A stretch of 64,000 nt of DNA from Macrophomina tecta (taxonomy: Eukaryota > Ascomycota > Dothideomycetes > Botryosphaeriales > Botryosphaeriaceae), in contig JAKSGN010000005.1 in NCBI GenBank assembly GCA_024180945.1, positions 806,001 to 870,000 on the forward strand, given 5' to 3'. Position 1 is the stretch's first letter, and each line of letters begins with the position of its first letter. This document shows positions 35,334-46,969 of the stretch, one piece after another. Below the pieces are notes generated by a model. The model saw nothing but the letters and a program-made list of their open reading frames with translations, ran no database searches and was not told the origin of the DNA. The position numbers and the translations under genes are program-made.

Positions 35334-35996
35334 GGCGGAGCAGTGGTCGGGCTGTTGCACCCCCCGTCAGCTGCAGCGTTTGTGTGCGAGGAGTGGGAAT
35401 TCGCTGGTGGAATGGTGAGGGGTGGTTGTTGTGCGACCCGGAAGGCGACAGATTGCAGAGCAATTTGAATCAAACGGCGAGTCGTGGAATATTCAGCGCA
35501 GCCAGGCCGTTAATTGAGGCTGGGTTATACGTCCGCGGTATGGGGGGGCCAAAACACGCGTGGACCCCATAGGATTCTGCTGCAAGCCACATCCAACATT
35601 CACAACGTTCCAGCCAATGGGCCGAGCGAACGTGAAGCGAGATACCAATTATGGTCTTGTGGGTGGATAAGCTGGCCCACAATCCAACATCAAGTCAATC
35701 ATCTTGTGGTGAAAAAGGTGACGTCCCGTGCTGTTTTGGCTTGTGGCCCGCGCTATCGGCACCACCCGTTGGTCGTTCGCGGACACGGCCCGGGCCGGTT
35801 CTCTCGACTAAAGACATGAAAAGTCGGTGCACCCGATTCCTAAAATAGATTGTAAAGATATAAAAAAAAAAAATCCTCCGGGGCATGACTCTGACCGCAA
35901 GGCTAAACGCACGAAACGAATGTGACGGCACACTCCTCAGAGTGATACTCTCGACGGAGATGTTACCAGCATCCAGCGGCAGCCCCGGCGGCTCTC
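35334..35996. other. intergenic, 0.7 kb
   Basis: The upstream region of the membrane protein. No gene seen; an A run lies near 35860-35870. Confidence 0.5.
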
Positions 35997-36589
35997 TTAT
36001 TTTGTTCGATCAGGGGATACATCGGCCTCCCAAACGGCCTCGTAGATGCAGAAGCCAGCACCATCAGCCGACTTCCGAGCCCCGCAGTATCTGAAACGCT
36101 TGTCCACCAACGCGAAGATCTGCTCCCACTCCCCTTCCGTGCGTTCACGGCCGCTGTGGACGCTCATCATGCATATGTCCAAGTTGCTGAGGCAGCGAAT
36201 GAGCTGGGGCATGCGCGGGCGGATGAGCACTCACCGTATAAATCTACTCTCCAAATACGGCACGTTCCCGGCATCGGAAAGGCATGCCTCGTGAATCAGC
36301 ACCTTGGCGCCATCCCTCATCGCCGGAACCAGGTTCTTGAGGAATTTGACGCAGTATTTCTGCGGCCAGTTGGGGAAGACGTGGCGGAACAGATACGCAT
36401 CGGCGACGACGGTCTGCGCCTCGTGCATGTCGTGGCCGACGAAGAGACGCGGTCTGCCAGCTCAGGATCCAGCATGCGCCGCCCCTGCTCCGCCGTCTCG
36501 GGCAGGTCCTGCACCACGAAGCGCAGCTCCGGCGCCACGCGGGCGATGGCGATGCTGACATGGCCGTGCGATCCGCCAACCTGCATCCG
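35997..36589 (-). pseudogene. truncated O-methyltransferase (SAM-dependent), frameshifted
   Basis: The C-terminal catalytic half of a plant-type/fungal O-methyltransferase: SAM loop VGGSHGHVSIAIA, then FVVQDLPET, ELADR, DAYLFRHVFPNWPQKY, VLIHEACL and the final EGEWEQIFALVDKRFRYCG. A good 48-nt intron (36187-36234, GTGAGT to TCAG) is still present. Two defects are seen. One base seems to be missing in a T run near 36443-36448 (VS/FVGHD junction), changing the frame. The whole N-terminal dimerisation domain is absent; upstream sequence does not continue it. Such enzymes methylate hydroxyl groups of secondary metabolites, so this relic beside the LaeA-like gene may mark an older pathway. Confidence 0.7.
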
Positions 36590-37084
36590 GGAGGGAAGCG
36601 CTTGCGTTCCATGACTGCCACTGCAAATGCTGGGCTGGGCCCAGCGCTAGTATCGACGGCTTCTGCGCCGCCTCATACAGCTTGCTTTGCGAGGCCCTCA
36701 GTGCCAGACTGTCGTCGAGAATTGGGAGAACACCGGGCGCGTCGACTGAGAAGGCTGGGCTGGGGAGCCCGTAATCCGCCTTTGCATTTATCCCAGTTCA
36801 CCGCTGACAGCGTTCTGGCTGGTTAAGAAGCCAACCTGAGCTACGTTTCCTGCATTCTCACTTCTGGAGCTTTGGTAGAGCCGCGCTCTCGAGTGTTCCC
36901 TTTCCAAGCATTTGCCATGGTGATCTTGCTCTGAGAAAATAATGAGACAGATTGAGACCTCCCTTTATCCTAGACGATACCGTGACTCTGCTTTCAGGAT
37001 TGTTTTTTTTTTTCTTTTTTTTTTTTTGGATTGGTTTTGACATTATCTACGTCATTGGAAGAAAACTGTCATATCGTAATGTCA
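36590..37084. other. intergenic, T-rich
   Basis: It contains interrupted T tracts at about 37002-37028, just past the 3' end of the LaeA-like gene. No gene seen, and no lost N-terminal part of the O-methyltransferase is recognisable. Confidence 0.5.
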
Positions 37085-38161
37085 TCATTGAGCATCCAAT
37101 GGCTTCTGGCCCCAGGTGAGATATAATTTGAAGTATAGTTGTTGTTCCTTCGAATGCAAGAACTCTTTGACCACAGCAGCACTGAGTGCCTCGCTCTGTA
37201 CCAAGCCCCAGCCGAGGACACGAGTGAAAACTGCTAGACAGGTGGGACTGACACAAGTTGCGTTAGCCTCGGATGGCGCATGGCGACACACAACCTACCG
37301 GACAGCTTCCAGGACATTCAGCATGGCAACCTTCCCAATTTCCGTCTTATTCTTGTCCCACGTGCCAATCGGAACATGAATGCATTCCTGATGCACGTTC
37401 ACGAAGCCAGCCTTTCTCAACTCCTCGTCATGCAAGTGGGCGACATTGAACCATCTCCCAACTTTCTTGGTCGCTTCGTCAACCTTGTTCACCCAATACC
37501 ATGCCTGAGACTTTTCCTTGTCGAAGTCTGCTTTATCAGTGTAGAACATGGCAGTCGGCTCGTGGCTCTCCACCCAGCCGCCGGGTCTGAGGTGCTCGTA
37601 GGCCTGCCGCCAGAGCTTTCCCCAGTCCTCGACTCCGGCATAGATGTAGCGCGAATGGATCAGGTCGAATTGGCCCTTCTCCGAGAACACCCAGTCCGCA
37701 TTCGCATCATCAACAATGAATTTGCAGTTCGGCGCCGTCCCTTTGCTGTTATCAGTCCATGTCCATGAACAGAAGTAGTTGAACCCGACTGGGCCGTGTA
37801 TCTTACAATATGGCTGGATGGGACTCAGATCGGTCCCGATGACCTGGCAATCGGGGTACTTATCCGCTAGGTCAAGTGCCCAGACGCCTGTTCCGGTGCC
37901 AATATCGAGACATAACTTCGGATCTTTCAAAGGCGCCCTGTAAAGCTCGCCATCCATAGCAAGCGTGAAGCAATGCCCCATCAGGTCCAGCCGGTCTTGC
38001 TCTTTCTCGTCTTCCGGCAGGAAGTACAACCCTTCGCGATGCGCATGGTAGCGCCGGCCGTTCTCAAACTTTCCGTTCAGTATTGATGAAGCCACTGAGG
38101 CCGAAAGCTCTGACAAGGCGGGGTCAGTTTCGTAGGTTGAATCACTGTCGCTCGCTGCCAT
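37085..38161 (-). CDS. LaeA-like SAM-dependent methyltransferase, 341 aa
   Basis: Exons 37299-38161 and 37085-37247; intron 37248-37298 (51 nt, GTAGGT to GTCAG). Motif I is CLDIGTGTGVWALDLADKYP (D86-G92 core), followed by the acidic GTDLSPIQP, VDDANADW, FDLIHSRYIYAG and the post-motif LRPGGWVESHE. This is the layout of the fungal methyltransferase group containing the secondary-metabolism regulator LaeA and its many Lae-like paralogs. The second exon supplies the usual C-terminus (TRVLGWGLVQSEA), bringing the length to the family norm of about 340. Whether it acts on proteins or small molecules is unknown; most paralogs are uncharacterised. It shares its neighbourhood with the methyltransferase relic and the tailoring cluster 2.5 kb away. 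Confidence 0.87.
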
Positions 38162-39499
38162 GGTTGATGAAATCGAAAATTTCTCTGCAAATCCGGGCAA
38201 ACCCGACTTTTACCGCATTTATTTCCATGCGCACGCACGAATCCGACGCTTCGGTTGCGGCGCAGTGAACTGATGAGCACCAGAAAATGTGGGGACCGGA
38301 CGAACATCATCCCCTCGCGCGATTGATGATTGGTGTTCGGCTCTGAGCGTGACGGCGAACTTCCTATTGTGTGTTTGTAGACGAGTCTTTGATACGCGCG
38401 GGTAAGTTTCGTGCAACGCGCGGTGAAAACAAGCGGATTAAAATCCCTTTCTGGACCGAGCGTTTATGGGTACCTGGTCGTGTTTTTTTTTCTTAATGAA
38501 AACCTTCGACCCGGAATCTTCTACCAACGACGGTCTGACGTTTTTCACTCGGCCGAGTCCTTTCTTGCCCTTTGTGGGACGTGTATGATTCGACCAAACG
38601 CCATCAACTCACGGAGGCACGGGCTGTCCGGCAGATGGGGCGAGCCAAAAAAAAAAAAAAAAAGGCCTGCGACGTCAGACGAGATAGATGGTTGATCCCA
38701 GCCGTGCAACAGGATATAAAACGAAAGATTGAGAATTTAAATCTAGCAGAGAAGGTCGGACTAATGAGGATGACGCATCTCGCACGGTGAAGAGACGGAT
38801 GAGCTACTCAAGCATGCGTCCGCCCAGAACTGGGATTGCGGGCACTCAGCCAGCCTTTTCTCAGACCCTCCGCACTTACCCAGGTTGCACATACCTGCTC
38901 GACACGTATATCAACACGGGAGAACCACGTGGCCTACAACTCTCCGAATCTCGTTGGGTCTGGACTGCTTCGGTAAGATCGATGCTGATTAACGCTATTT
39001 GAAAGATTGTCCGAAATATTTCAGGGACAAGCTGTATATACTAATATCTGAAGCACATTGACAAGAGGAACGAAAGCGATGTCCAGAAAATAAAGAGAAG
39101 ATGATGTGGGAGACCCCCGAAGAGGCTGATGACGAGGACTTGAGGAGCGCCATCGCCAGATGGAACAATTCAGTCTGACGTGTTTAAAGGGCCATACTGG
39201 TTTGGCAGGAGTTTCAAGATCTCATAATATTGTGTGTATGTAGATAGAGTAAATGGTGGCCAAACTTGAGTCATGTTTTGACGTGCAAGTCACCGCCAGC
39301 ATTTGATAAACAATGGCCTCCATGATCGATCCTGATGCAATGCTTTGATGTCTCTCTCGACCAAGACTTCATTATTTCCACCTGTTGTCTCAGCCACTCG
39401 ACGGATAGAGATATATAATGTAAGCATTCTTCCCATTCTTTGCAGACTCGAGTAGCCCAAATATCCGCACAGTTCCAGGTCACTGCCATACCAAGCTTG
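38162..39499. other. intergenic, 1.3 kb, with possible gene relic
   Basis: It carries a 17-nt A run at 38647-38663. Between about 38790 and 39178 there are coding-like stretches: YINTGEPRGLQLSES before an intron-like segment, and a last stretch ending DDEDLRSAIARWNNSV at a TGA (39176). The last stretch is interrupted upstream by an in-frame TGA. I read this as debris, not a working gene. Confidence 0.35.
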
Positions 39500-40516
39500 A
39501 TGCCATCCACTATGGACACCTTCCCATTCATGCAGCTACCCCCCGAGATCCGTAGCATAGTTTACCATTTCGCCCTCGGCGGGGACAGAGCCGACGTATA
39601 CCTACAAGCCCGGCCACCGGAGCCCACGGCAACCGACCAACCCTCCACCTCCGGGGATGCCAACGAGCCCTCGCCTCCCCTTCCCCTTACCTACACCGCA
39701 ATCGCCTGCCGCGCCGCACTCCAAGGCACCACCGACCTGGCCATCGCCACCGAGCTCGACCCCACCGACTACCCTCTCCGTCGCACCTGCACGCGCTGCC
39801 GGCGCTGCAGGCCCGTGTCCGGGCCCCGCCTCTCGCCGTCTTCCCTCCTCCTCACATGCCGCACCATCTCGTGCGAAGTGCTCGCCCAGCTCTACTTCGG
39901 CACGACCTTCGTCGCCGCCTCCTCCCGCACGCTGTCCTGCTTCCTCCGGCAAATCGGCCCCGCCAACGCGGCCCGCATCGCCGCGCTGCGCATCCCGTAC
40001 ACGCACAGCGCGCACCGGCACCCGGCGGACGCGGTGCCCCTGCGCGCGGGGGCGTGGCGCGACCGCGACGCGCTGGCGTGGGACGTGGAGGAGCCCGCGC
40101 GCGGGATGCCGGAGGTGCAGTCGCTGACGGGGCTGCGGTCGCTGCACCTGCTGAACGTGGTCGGGGTGGCGCATCCGTACTTATGGCTGTATCTGGGGGC
40201 GCCAGGAGGACCGGTGCTCGACGGCATTGAGGATGTCGAAGACGGCGGGTGGACGGGCGGGTGGGTGGTCGGCGAGGACGGGCGGGCGCAGGTCAATCGG
40301 GATTGCTTGTTTGCGGGGATCGAGAATTTCCGAAGGCTAAGGGGCAAGCAGGTGAAGGTGAAGGTGGAGGTAGAGGTGGTGGTGGATCGCTTCGATTACG
40401 AGTGTTCGGAGGAGTTTCGAGCGGTGGCGAGGGAGAGGTTGGGGTTGACGAAGGAAGTGACCGATTCGCATGTCAAGGCGGTGCGAGAGGTTCTGACAAG
40501 GGAGGGAAGTGATTAA
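39500..40516 (+). CDS. F-box/DUF7730-like protein, 338 aa
   Basis: Single exon; ATG at 39500 (another at 39512). The N-terminus FPFMQLPPEIRSIVYHFAL is the F-box-like opening of a large family of fungal proteins (DUF7730 type). Later landmarks are CRTISCEVLAQLYFGTTF, ARIAALRIP and LRSLHLLNVV. A Cys-rich insert (CTRCRRCRP) lies near residue 115. Family members are mostly unstudied; the F-box-like start suggests recruitment to ubiquitin ligase complexes, but this is inference. It is convergent with the glucosyltransferase gene, with 111 nt between stop codons, and is a paralog of the minus-strand gene at 54.1 kb on the other side of the cluster. Confidence 0.72.
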   Translation: MPSTMDTFPFMQLPPEIRSIVYHFALGGDRADVYLQARPPEPTATDQPSTSGDANEPSPPLPLTYTAIACRAALQGTTDLAIATELDPTDYPLRRTCTRCRRCRPVSGPRLSPSSLLLTCRTISCEVLAQLYFGTTFVAASSRTLSCFLRQIGPANAARIAALRIPYTHSAHRHPADAVPLRAGAWRDRDALAWDVEEPARGMPEVQSLTGLRSLHLLNVVGVAHPYLWLYLGAPGGPVLDGIEDVEDGGWTGGWVVGEDGRAQVNRDCLFAGIENFRRLRGKQVKVKVEVEVVVDRFDYECSEEFRAVARERLGLTKEVTDSHVKAVREVLTREGSD

Positions 40517-40627
40517 AGGTTTGGTGCGAATCGAGATGTCTAGCAATGGAGCTCTGAACAGGTCTATATGATATCGCTCCCGACCAAGCTGTTAACTCCA
40601 AACTCACGTGAAAATCCATCAGAGAAA

Positions 40628-43612
40628 TCATGACCGCTCGGCCCTCAACCTTTCGAACTGCTCAATAACTCTCGCCACATCGACACTGCTCCGCTCGACC
40701 AACCACCTTCCCTCCTCCCTCTTCCTCTCCCCCACCTCCTTTCTCGTCCTCGTATGCGCCAGCGCCCTCAAGCTCTTTACCACGCCCATACCACCATAGC
40801 CCGCCAACCCCACAACGGCACTCCCCGTCTTAACCCCCAACCCGACCAATCCCTTGCCCACGCCCTTCACTGCGCCCACCGCGCCGCCCTCTTTCGCGCC
40901 CTTCATGGGCTGTGTCCACACATCCGACACGCCGCCCGCGAACCCGTGGGCGAAGTTCTTCCCCGCAACGACGGCCCCGCTCTTCCAGTCAGTGACGGGC
41001 TGCAGAGTCTTGACATCGTCGCCGTAGAGGGCCGGGACATTTCGCATGCCCTCGGCGACGGCGTGGGGCAGATCGACCATCATGCCGCGGAAGAGCGACG
41101 AGTGAAAGGCGCCGACGGACTTGGCTGACGCCGCAGCCATCTTGCCGGCCGTCTGGAGATTCTGGGTGTTTTTGCTCTTTTGTGAAGAGGTGGCAGAGAC
41201 GGTTGACAGTGCGGGGGAGGCCGGGCGGCCGCTGGGCCCTTCACCGGCGGGGTTGTGATGGGGTTGGGAGGTGCTGTGGTCGAAGGAGGCGGATTTGGAG
41301 AGCGCGGGGGCGGCGGGGCCGCGTTTGAGGTCCGAGTCTTTCTCGCTTTCTGGAAAGGCGGATTTTGTTGGTGACGGAGGCCGAGGAAGTGCGGATTTTC
41401 CGGGCGATGAGGCACGGGACTGTGTGCGGGAGTTGGGCTGGCTGCGGGCCGCGTCCGATTGGCTCTTGCGGTACTCCTGATAAGGGTCCAGAAATATTCC
41501 TGCTGTGGCTTTCGTCATGCCGGTCACTGACCCTAGCAGGGCGGATCCGCCGGCGGTAACTGGATCCCAGCGGCGGTTCTGGATGGTGATGGTGTTCGAT
41601 TCGTAGCTGCGCTCTGTCAGCGTCTCTGGAATTCTTGTTGGGAGGTCTGGTATGACTTACTATTTCAGGTGTTTCTTGTCGATAGACAGCTTTGACATGA
41701 TAGTCTCAGCGGCCAACTTAGAAATCTTCACTGGGATCTTCCCCTTTGTATACGTCCATGATGCTGGCTGATCTGGAATTATGTCGCACGACATGGTCTC
41801 GAGAGGCAAGTTCTTGTGGAAGGATGCTACAGCTGCGTGTACACCAGCTTCCATCTTCATTTTCTCGGAAATTTCATACGCGGCGCTTGATGCTTGTGGA
41901 CAGAGGCAGTATCGGATGGCTTCGGCGAGATTGTCGGAGGTGAGTTGCTTCTGAGGAATCGGGACAGGGCCCGCACCGGACGCAGCAATCATATTTCCCC
42001 AGAATGGTTGACTGAAGGGCACTGTTAGCATACCTCCCGTCGGCCTCTTCAAACCAGAAGCAAGTCCAACTTACTCGCCAAAGAACGGAACGACGGTGGT
42101 AGGTTTTCCGTATCGCAGGCCGCAGGCTGTTGTCCCCGCCCCACCATGATGCACTACTGCAGACACATACTGGAAGAGCCACTCGTGCGGGCAGTCTCCG
42201 AGATAGAAGATTTGCTCCGTTGACTCTGCCTCTCCTATGTTGCTCCACCCTCTTGACACAATTGCTCTCACCCCCGTGGCTTTAACCGCTGATATTATAG
42301 TTGCTGTCATCCTCGCTGGATCCTCAAGCACGATGCTGCCAAATCCAATGTATACAGGTGGATCTCCAGCGTCGATGAACGCGGCCAAGTCTTGCGGAGG
42401 GTCGTATTTTGGTGGATCGCGGAAGAAGAAGCCGCAGACGTCTATGCACCAATGTCAGTGTTTCCATACCACACTAAAATCCTTCAGGAACAGCAGACTG
42501 AGAACTGACCTATATGCGCAGGCCAATCCGCCGGCTTCGGTACCAACGCGGGAGACCAGCAGTACGTGAATGGGACTTTCAATGTCTCCACGAGGCTTGG
42601 TCCTTCCGACGTGGGCACAGGCTCCAGGTCCATCTTTTCTCTCCAAGAGTTGATCACATCTCCCAGCCTGGAATGGACGATCATCTTTGCGCCAGCCAAT
42701 CCAGCCCTCTGCGTGTTGCAACCTACCCCTGCCAAGTCATCCAGTCCACGACGCCGTACGAGATGTAATTCGCCACGCTTCTCTCTGCGTCCCTATACGT
42801 CATGTTGGCCAACGGGTGCGGGAAGGCGCGGGTCCCGCTCCACGGCATCGTGAACATCAGATGCACCGGCACGGCCAGCGCCTGCGCGCAATGCACGTGC
42901 GCGAAGCTGGGCGGATTCGCGACAATCGCATCCGCCACGAACGGATCGCCCGTCTGGGGGTCGCGCTCGACGCACGAGCGCCAGCAGCCGTCGAGCATCT
43001 CGCGGATCATGCCGCGCTTCCTCTGCACGTCGCCGGCGCGCAGCGACTTCATGTTGGGGATCAGGCCCGGGTTCTTGACCATGTAAGCCATCAGCTCGTG
43101 CGGGTCGCCGCCGATCGGGTAGAACTCAAGGCCGGAGGCGCGGACGAAGGAGGCGAATGCGTCGTGGGTGGCCAGGCGGACGCGGTGCCCGTGATGTTGC
43201 AGTTCGGTGCCCAGAGCGATGAAGGGCTGGACGTCGCCGCGCGAGCCGACGACTTGGATGACGATGTTGAGGCGGACGGGGGCGGTGCGGAAGGCATGCT
43301 CGCGCTCGGTGTAGATGGGCGGCGGGGTCGAAGGGACGTCCTTGAGCGGCGGGGGCGATTGGTGGAAGATGCGGGAGAGGGAGCGGCCGAGTTTGGAGTC
43401 GAGGTCGACGTCGATGCGACCGTCGTCTAGGATGAGAGAGGGCGGTTAGTGCGGACCTGAGGGATACAAGGATGGGCCGCACTTCGCATGTTGGTGTTGC
43501 TTGCAATTATTTGCTCTGCTGCCGCCGTCTCGGAGTATGCTGGCGGGGCATCGCTGCCGACGTCTTCGGCGGGGAGTTCGACAGGGCCATTCTCGCTGTT
43601 GTGGTGCTTCAT
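40628..43612 (-). CDS. sterol/UDP-glucosyltransferase-like protein, 894 aa, six exons
   Basis: Exons 43483-43612, 42727-43426, 42510-42667, 42075-42441, 41661-42011 and 40628-41606; introns are 54-68 nt, all GT-AG. The N-terminal GT28-type fold opens with LNIVIQVVGSRGDVQPFIAL at about residue 100. The acceptor half contains TMPWSGTRAFPHPLANM. The sugar-nucleotide half has VYIGFGSIV, the HHGGAGTT signature at 427-434 and VPFFGDQPFWG. This arrangement is that of fungal sterol 3-beta-glucosyltransferase relatives, which move glucose from UDP-glucose to a hydroxyl group; it lacks the PH and GRAM domains of Atg26. After about residue 620 comes a low-complexity Ser/Pro-rich region and a Gly-rich helical tail seen in ascomycete homologs. 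It is divergent from the monooxygenase at 44904, sharing a 1.3-kb upstream region. Confidence 0.88.
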
Positions 43613-44623
43613 GACATGCAATTGAAGCAAGGAAATGGAGTAGGGGGTAGAGAGGAGAAGAAAAGAAAGAGACTGGATTGCTTGCAAGGGATGGGCTGGA
43701 GTCCAGCTACTGATAAATAATCATCCTTGAAAATGCGTCGTCGCGGGGCGGCGTAGGGCTGAACGAGTACGCCCGCATGCAAACGGATACGGGCACGAGC
43801 GGGTGGTTCGAAATGGCCAGTTCTAGCCTGCAGCGCTAACTTAGCTGCTGGCTCCATGCGCTAAGCCTCAGGCGCAAGCTATTTAGGCCGGCAGCTTTCC
43901 GTTCTTTGCCCCATTCGGGAAGATGGCTCCGCTCCTGGAAAGTTGACGGACAGGAGTGATGGAAATGCGGCTCGGAGGCCGGCATGCGGCCCGAATACGG
44001 GGCTGAGCAGTGCGTGACGGGTATGACTTACACGGCAAAACGGGATTCTGCTAGCAAGATTGACGGATGGCCTTGCGAGCGTCTCAACGTAGTTCCCGTC
44101 TATAGCACTGCGCCACTTCCTCAGATGGTGCTGCTGACGTTGGATGTCGTGTAGTCATCTGCGATTCCGGTCAAACATGTTACAGTAGCAATGTCCCCTC
44201 TGGCCTGTTATTCGTATTGTTCGGTTGTCATTGTGTAGAATAGCCCGACAATTTTCTGCCGTCTGCTGTGCCCTTTCGTCGCTCATGCTCCAGTGCCTGC
44301 CGATCGGGCCAGGACACGCGCCACTCGCTCTACTGCAGCCCAACTTACCATAGCCGCAATTTAGAGGTTCGTAGGAAAATGCGCTAGACAGCTGCGCATG
44401 TGGGCAAGACTGCTGGCGTGAATACACATGCCACAGATTCAGGTAGAGACAAGGGAACTGTTGTCAGGCTCACGAAGGCTTTTTTATTTCTCTTTTTCTC
44501 TTTTTTTTTTTTCGAGCTTGGATTAACCCATTGGATACCCTCGGAATGACTGCTGTCCACATACGTTTCGCGACAACCCCGCCTAGTCATGGAGAGGACA
44601 GGCTTCTCCGCACTCTCGCGACC

Positions 44624-44647
44624 TCGGAATGTCCGCGGGACTTCCGA
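44624..44647. promoter_or_regulatory. candidate Zn2Cys6 binding site, CGGAA-N12-TTCCG
   Basis: A 24-bp imperfect palindrome with TCGGAA and TTCCGA arms and a CCGCGG centre, 257 nt before the monooxygenase ATG. Zn2Cys6 dimers typically bind inverted CGG triplets. The right arm, GGACTTCCG, recurs in the other divergent promoter of the cluster. Confidence 0.4.
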
Positions 44648-44837
44648 CCGGCAACGAACCATCTCCCTCCAAGCTTCTCACCACCACCCTCCATGCATAA
44701 GCGAGAGATCGCTCTGTCGGATCTCGGACTAACGCGATGCAGCGCCCTCCCAGGCCTTCCTCGGATCTGTCGGATTTGCCCATGTGGACATCCGATGTCT
44801 GCAACGCTTGCTTTAGAAAGCCGCCAGGGCGGGGGCA

Positions 44838-44845
44838 TCTATATA
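44838..44845 (+). promoter_or_regulatory. TATA-like element of the FAD monooxygenase gene
   Basis: TCTATATA lies about 60-65 nt upstream of the ATG at 44904, a normal distance for fungal promoters. Confidence 0.5.
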
Positions 44846-44903
44846 CGGGGGGCATAGGCAACACCTCCGTAGCGCCTCCAACCACTGAAGCTCCTCTCCC
44901 ACC

Positions 44904-46613
44904 ATGAGCAACAGAAACCACTACGACTGTGACGTCGCTGTCGTGGGCGCGGGCCCTGTGGGCATGCTCACCGCGCTGCTCCTTCACCAACTCGGCAACC
45001 GCGTGCACATCCTCGAGCGGCGGCCGGAGCGCTGGAACCTGCCGCGCGCCGTGACCTGCTACAGCCAGACGCTGCGCATCCTGCGGCCACTGGGCATCCT
45101 CGACGACATTCTGGACGCCAAAGCCATCTACCCCTTCCGCCCGCACCTGGCCGACCAGTGCGAGTGGTACGGCGCGGACGGCTCGCTCGTGGCCCAGATC
45201 CCCTTCAACGGCACTCTCTCGCGCAGCGGCATGGACGTCGTCTACGGCATGAACCAGATGGCCCTCGACCACATCCTCGAGCAGACCTGCGTTGCGCGCG
45301 GCATCCCCCTCCTGCGCGGCCGCGCCGTCGTCGGCGTCACCGACCACGGCTCGCACGTCTCCATCCACTGGCGCCCCTATGCCCCCAAAGACGCGCCCCC
45401 CTCGGCCGCGCACCACTCCACCACCGCCCTCTTCGTCGTCGGCTGCGACGGCGCCCGCTCCGCCGTCCGCTCCGCCGCCTGCATCCCCTTCCTCGCGCAG
45501 TCGCGCGCCCAGCACCGCTGGCTCGTCCTGGACGTCTCGCCCCGCGACCCCTCCGCCCCGTACACCTGGAAAGACGAGGGCCACTTCCGGCAGTACAACG
45601 ACCCGGCTCGCCCGTGCACGTCGGCCCCGTCCCTCGGCTTCCGGCGGCGCATCGAGTTCATGCTGCTGCCGCACGAGCCGTCCGCGGTCGTCGACGACGA
45701 CGCCTTCGTGTGGGGCCTGCTGGAGCCGTGGGGCGCGACGCCGGCGAACGCGGTGCTGGCGCGCCGCACCGTCTTCAGTCCGACGGGCGGGTGGGTGGAC
45801 GGGTTTGCGCGCGGCAGGGTCGTGCTCGCGGGCGATGCGGCGCATAATACGCCGCAGTTCCTGGGGGCCGGGGCGAACACGGGGTTGAGGGATGCGAAGG
45901 CGTTGGCGTGGAGGTTGGACTTAGGCGTCAGGCATGGGGATGCGGTCGATTGGGGGAGGCTTCTCGAGGACTATTCGAGGGAGCAACATGGCATTGCCGA
46001 GCAATTGGTCAGTCTGGCGCTGGATGTCGAGGCGCTGATTGCGGTGACGGATCCGGTGGAGGCGACGAAGAGGGATGAGAGGATGAGGGAGGAGCCGATT
46101 GCGAATGGGTATCCGGATGTGGAGGGGTTGGGACCGCCGGGAATGTATCTGAAGAGTGGGCAGGAAGATGAGGGGGGAAAGCTGTGGATCGGTGACGAGG
46201 TGGTGTATCAAGGGAAGAAAGGCCCGTTCGATGTCGTGGTGGGGCAGGGGTGGATCTTGCTAGGAGCTGGACCCGATAGCCCGGCCAAGGCTATGAGAAA
46301 CGATACGAGTGCGAGGTACGAAGGCCTCTTTGCAGGGTCCGTCTTCCAGTTTGGCGGTGCAGATGGAATCGAAGATTTGAATGGTAGGTATACCGACTGG
46401 TTCAAGAAGAATGACGCATACGCGGTGTTGATCAGACCGGACTTCTACATTTACGGGATTGCGAGGAACAGGTATCAGGTAGATGCTATTGTCCGAAGCG
46501 CGTTGGATCATGCCTTTCCGAAGGAGGTGGGGAAGCCAGAGGCTGAGGTGCCTCTACTCCTCGAGAGGAGTGGTCTCGAGGGCCAAGGTGCACCACTGGA
46601 CGTACGCTCCTGA
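44904..46613 (+). CDS. FAD-dependent aromatic hydroxylase-type monooxygenase, 569 aa
   Basis: Single exon. Group A flavoprotein monooxygenase signatures are complete: dinucleotide loop VVGAGPVG (G15-G20), the ILERRPE acidic end of strand 2, the CDGARSAVR (DG) motif near 184, and the GD motif VVLAGDAAHNTPQF near 309 with GANTGLRDAKALAWRL. The thioredoxin-like C-terminal third, with no conserved Cys seen, matches the MhpA/phenol 2-monooxygenase layout. Such enzymes use NAD(P)H and O2 to hydroxylate phenolic rings; fungal paralogs also serve in polyketide tailoring. It is cytosolic, with no signal peptide. A 420-residue open frame on the opposite strand is a GC-driven shadow. Confidence 0.88.
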   Translation: MSNRNHYDCDVAVVGAGPVGMLTALLLHQLGNRVHILERRPERWNLPRAVTCYSQTLRILRPLGILDDILDAKAIYPFRPHLADQCEWYGADGSLVAQIPFNGTLSRSGMDVVYGMNQMALDHILEQTCVARGIPLLRGRAVVGVTDHGSHVSIHWRPYAPKDAPPSAAHHSTTALFVVGCDGARSAVRSAACIPFLAQSRAQHRWLVLDVSPRDPSAPYTWKDEGHFRQYNDPARPCTSAPSLGFRRRIEFMLLPHEPSAVVDDDAFVWGLLEPWGATPANAVLARRTVFSPTGGWVDGFARGRVVLAGDAAHNTPQFLGAGANTGLRDAKALAWRLDLGVRHGDAVDWGRLLEDYSREQHGIAEQLVSLALDVEALIAVTDPVEATKRDERMREEPIANGYPDVEGLGPPGMYLKSGQEDEGGKLWIGDEVVYQGKKGPFDVVVGQGWILLGAGPDSPAKAMRNDTSARYEGLFAGSVFQFGGADGIEDLNGRYTDWFKKNDAYAVLIRPDFYIYGIARNRYQVDAIVRSALDHAFPKEVGKPEAEVPLLLERSGLEGQGAPLDVRS

Positions 46614-46969
46614 GTTTTCCTTAGCCGCCATAGAATCCACATACACTGTTCAGACCCGCCTGTTGAATGACAAGGAAGTGAGTGGCATACCATTTGCGGC
46701 TTCACAGATGCATATGACCACAACTTCGAGGAAAAAAAAAAACAAGCAAAGGCATCAACTATCATTTGTGAGGCTGTTCGAAACGGAACATCAAACATAT
46801 CATTGACTGCCACTGGCTGGCTGATATATCAAGAAGTCCGGCAACATTCCAGAGGAGCTGAGTCCAGGATAGCCTTGTACTCCAACAAAGAATCACGGTA
46901 GCGGCGGGAGAAAGTCTTGGCTTTCTTTATTCACGCACCCACATGTCCTTTGTGCAAACCACGCCAGGA

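Larger units (their letters stand above)
43613..44903. other. shared upstream region of glucosyltransferase and FAD monooxygenase genes
   Basis: No gene is seen. It contains the inverted repeat at 44624-44647 and a TATA element at 44838. A T-rich stretch with a run of T lies at about 44479-44512. Confidence 0.5.

Noticed and set aside
44583..45845. 420-codon open frame on the minus strand opposite the FAD monooxygenase
   Set aside because: It is Arg/Ala/Gly/Val-rich without domains and mirrors the third-position GC bias of a well-supported plus-strand enzyme.
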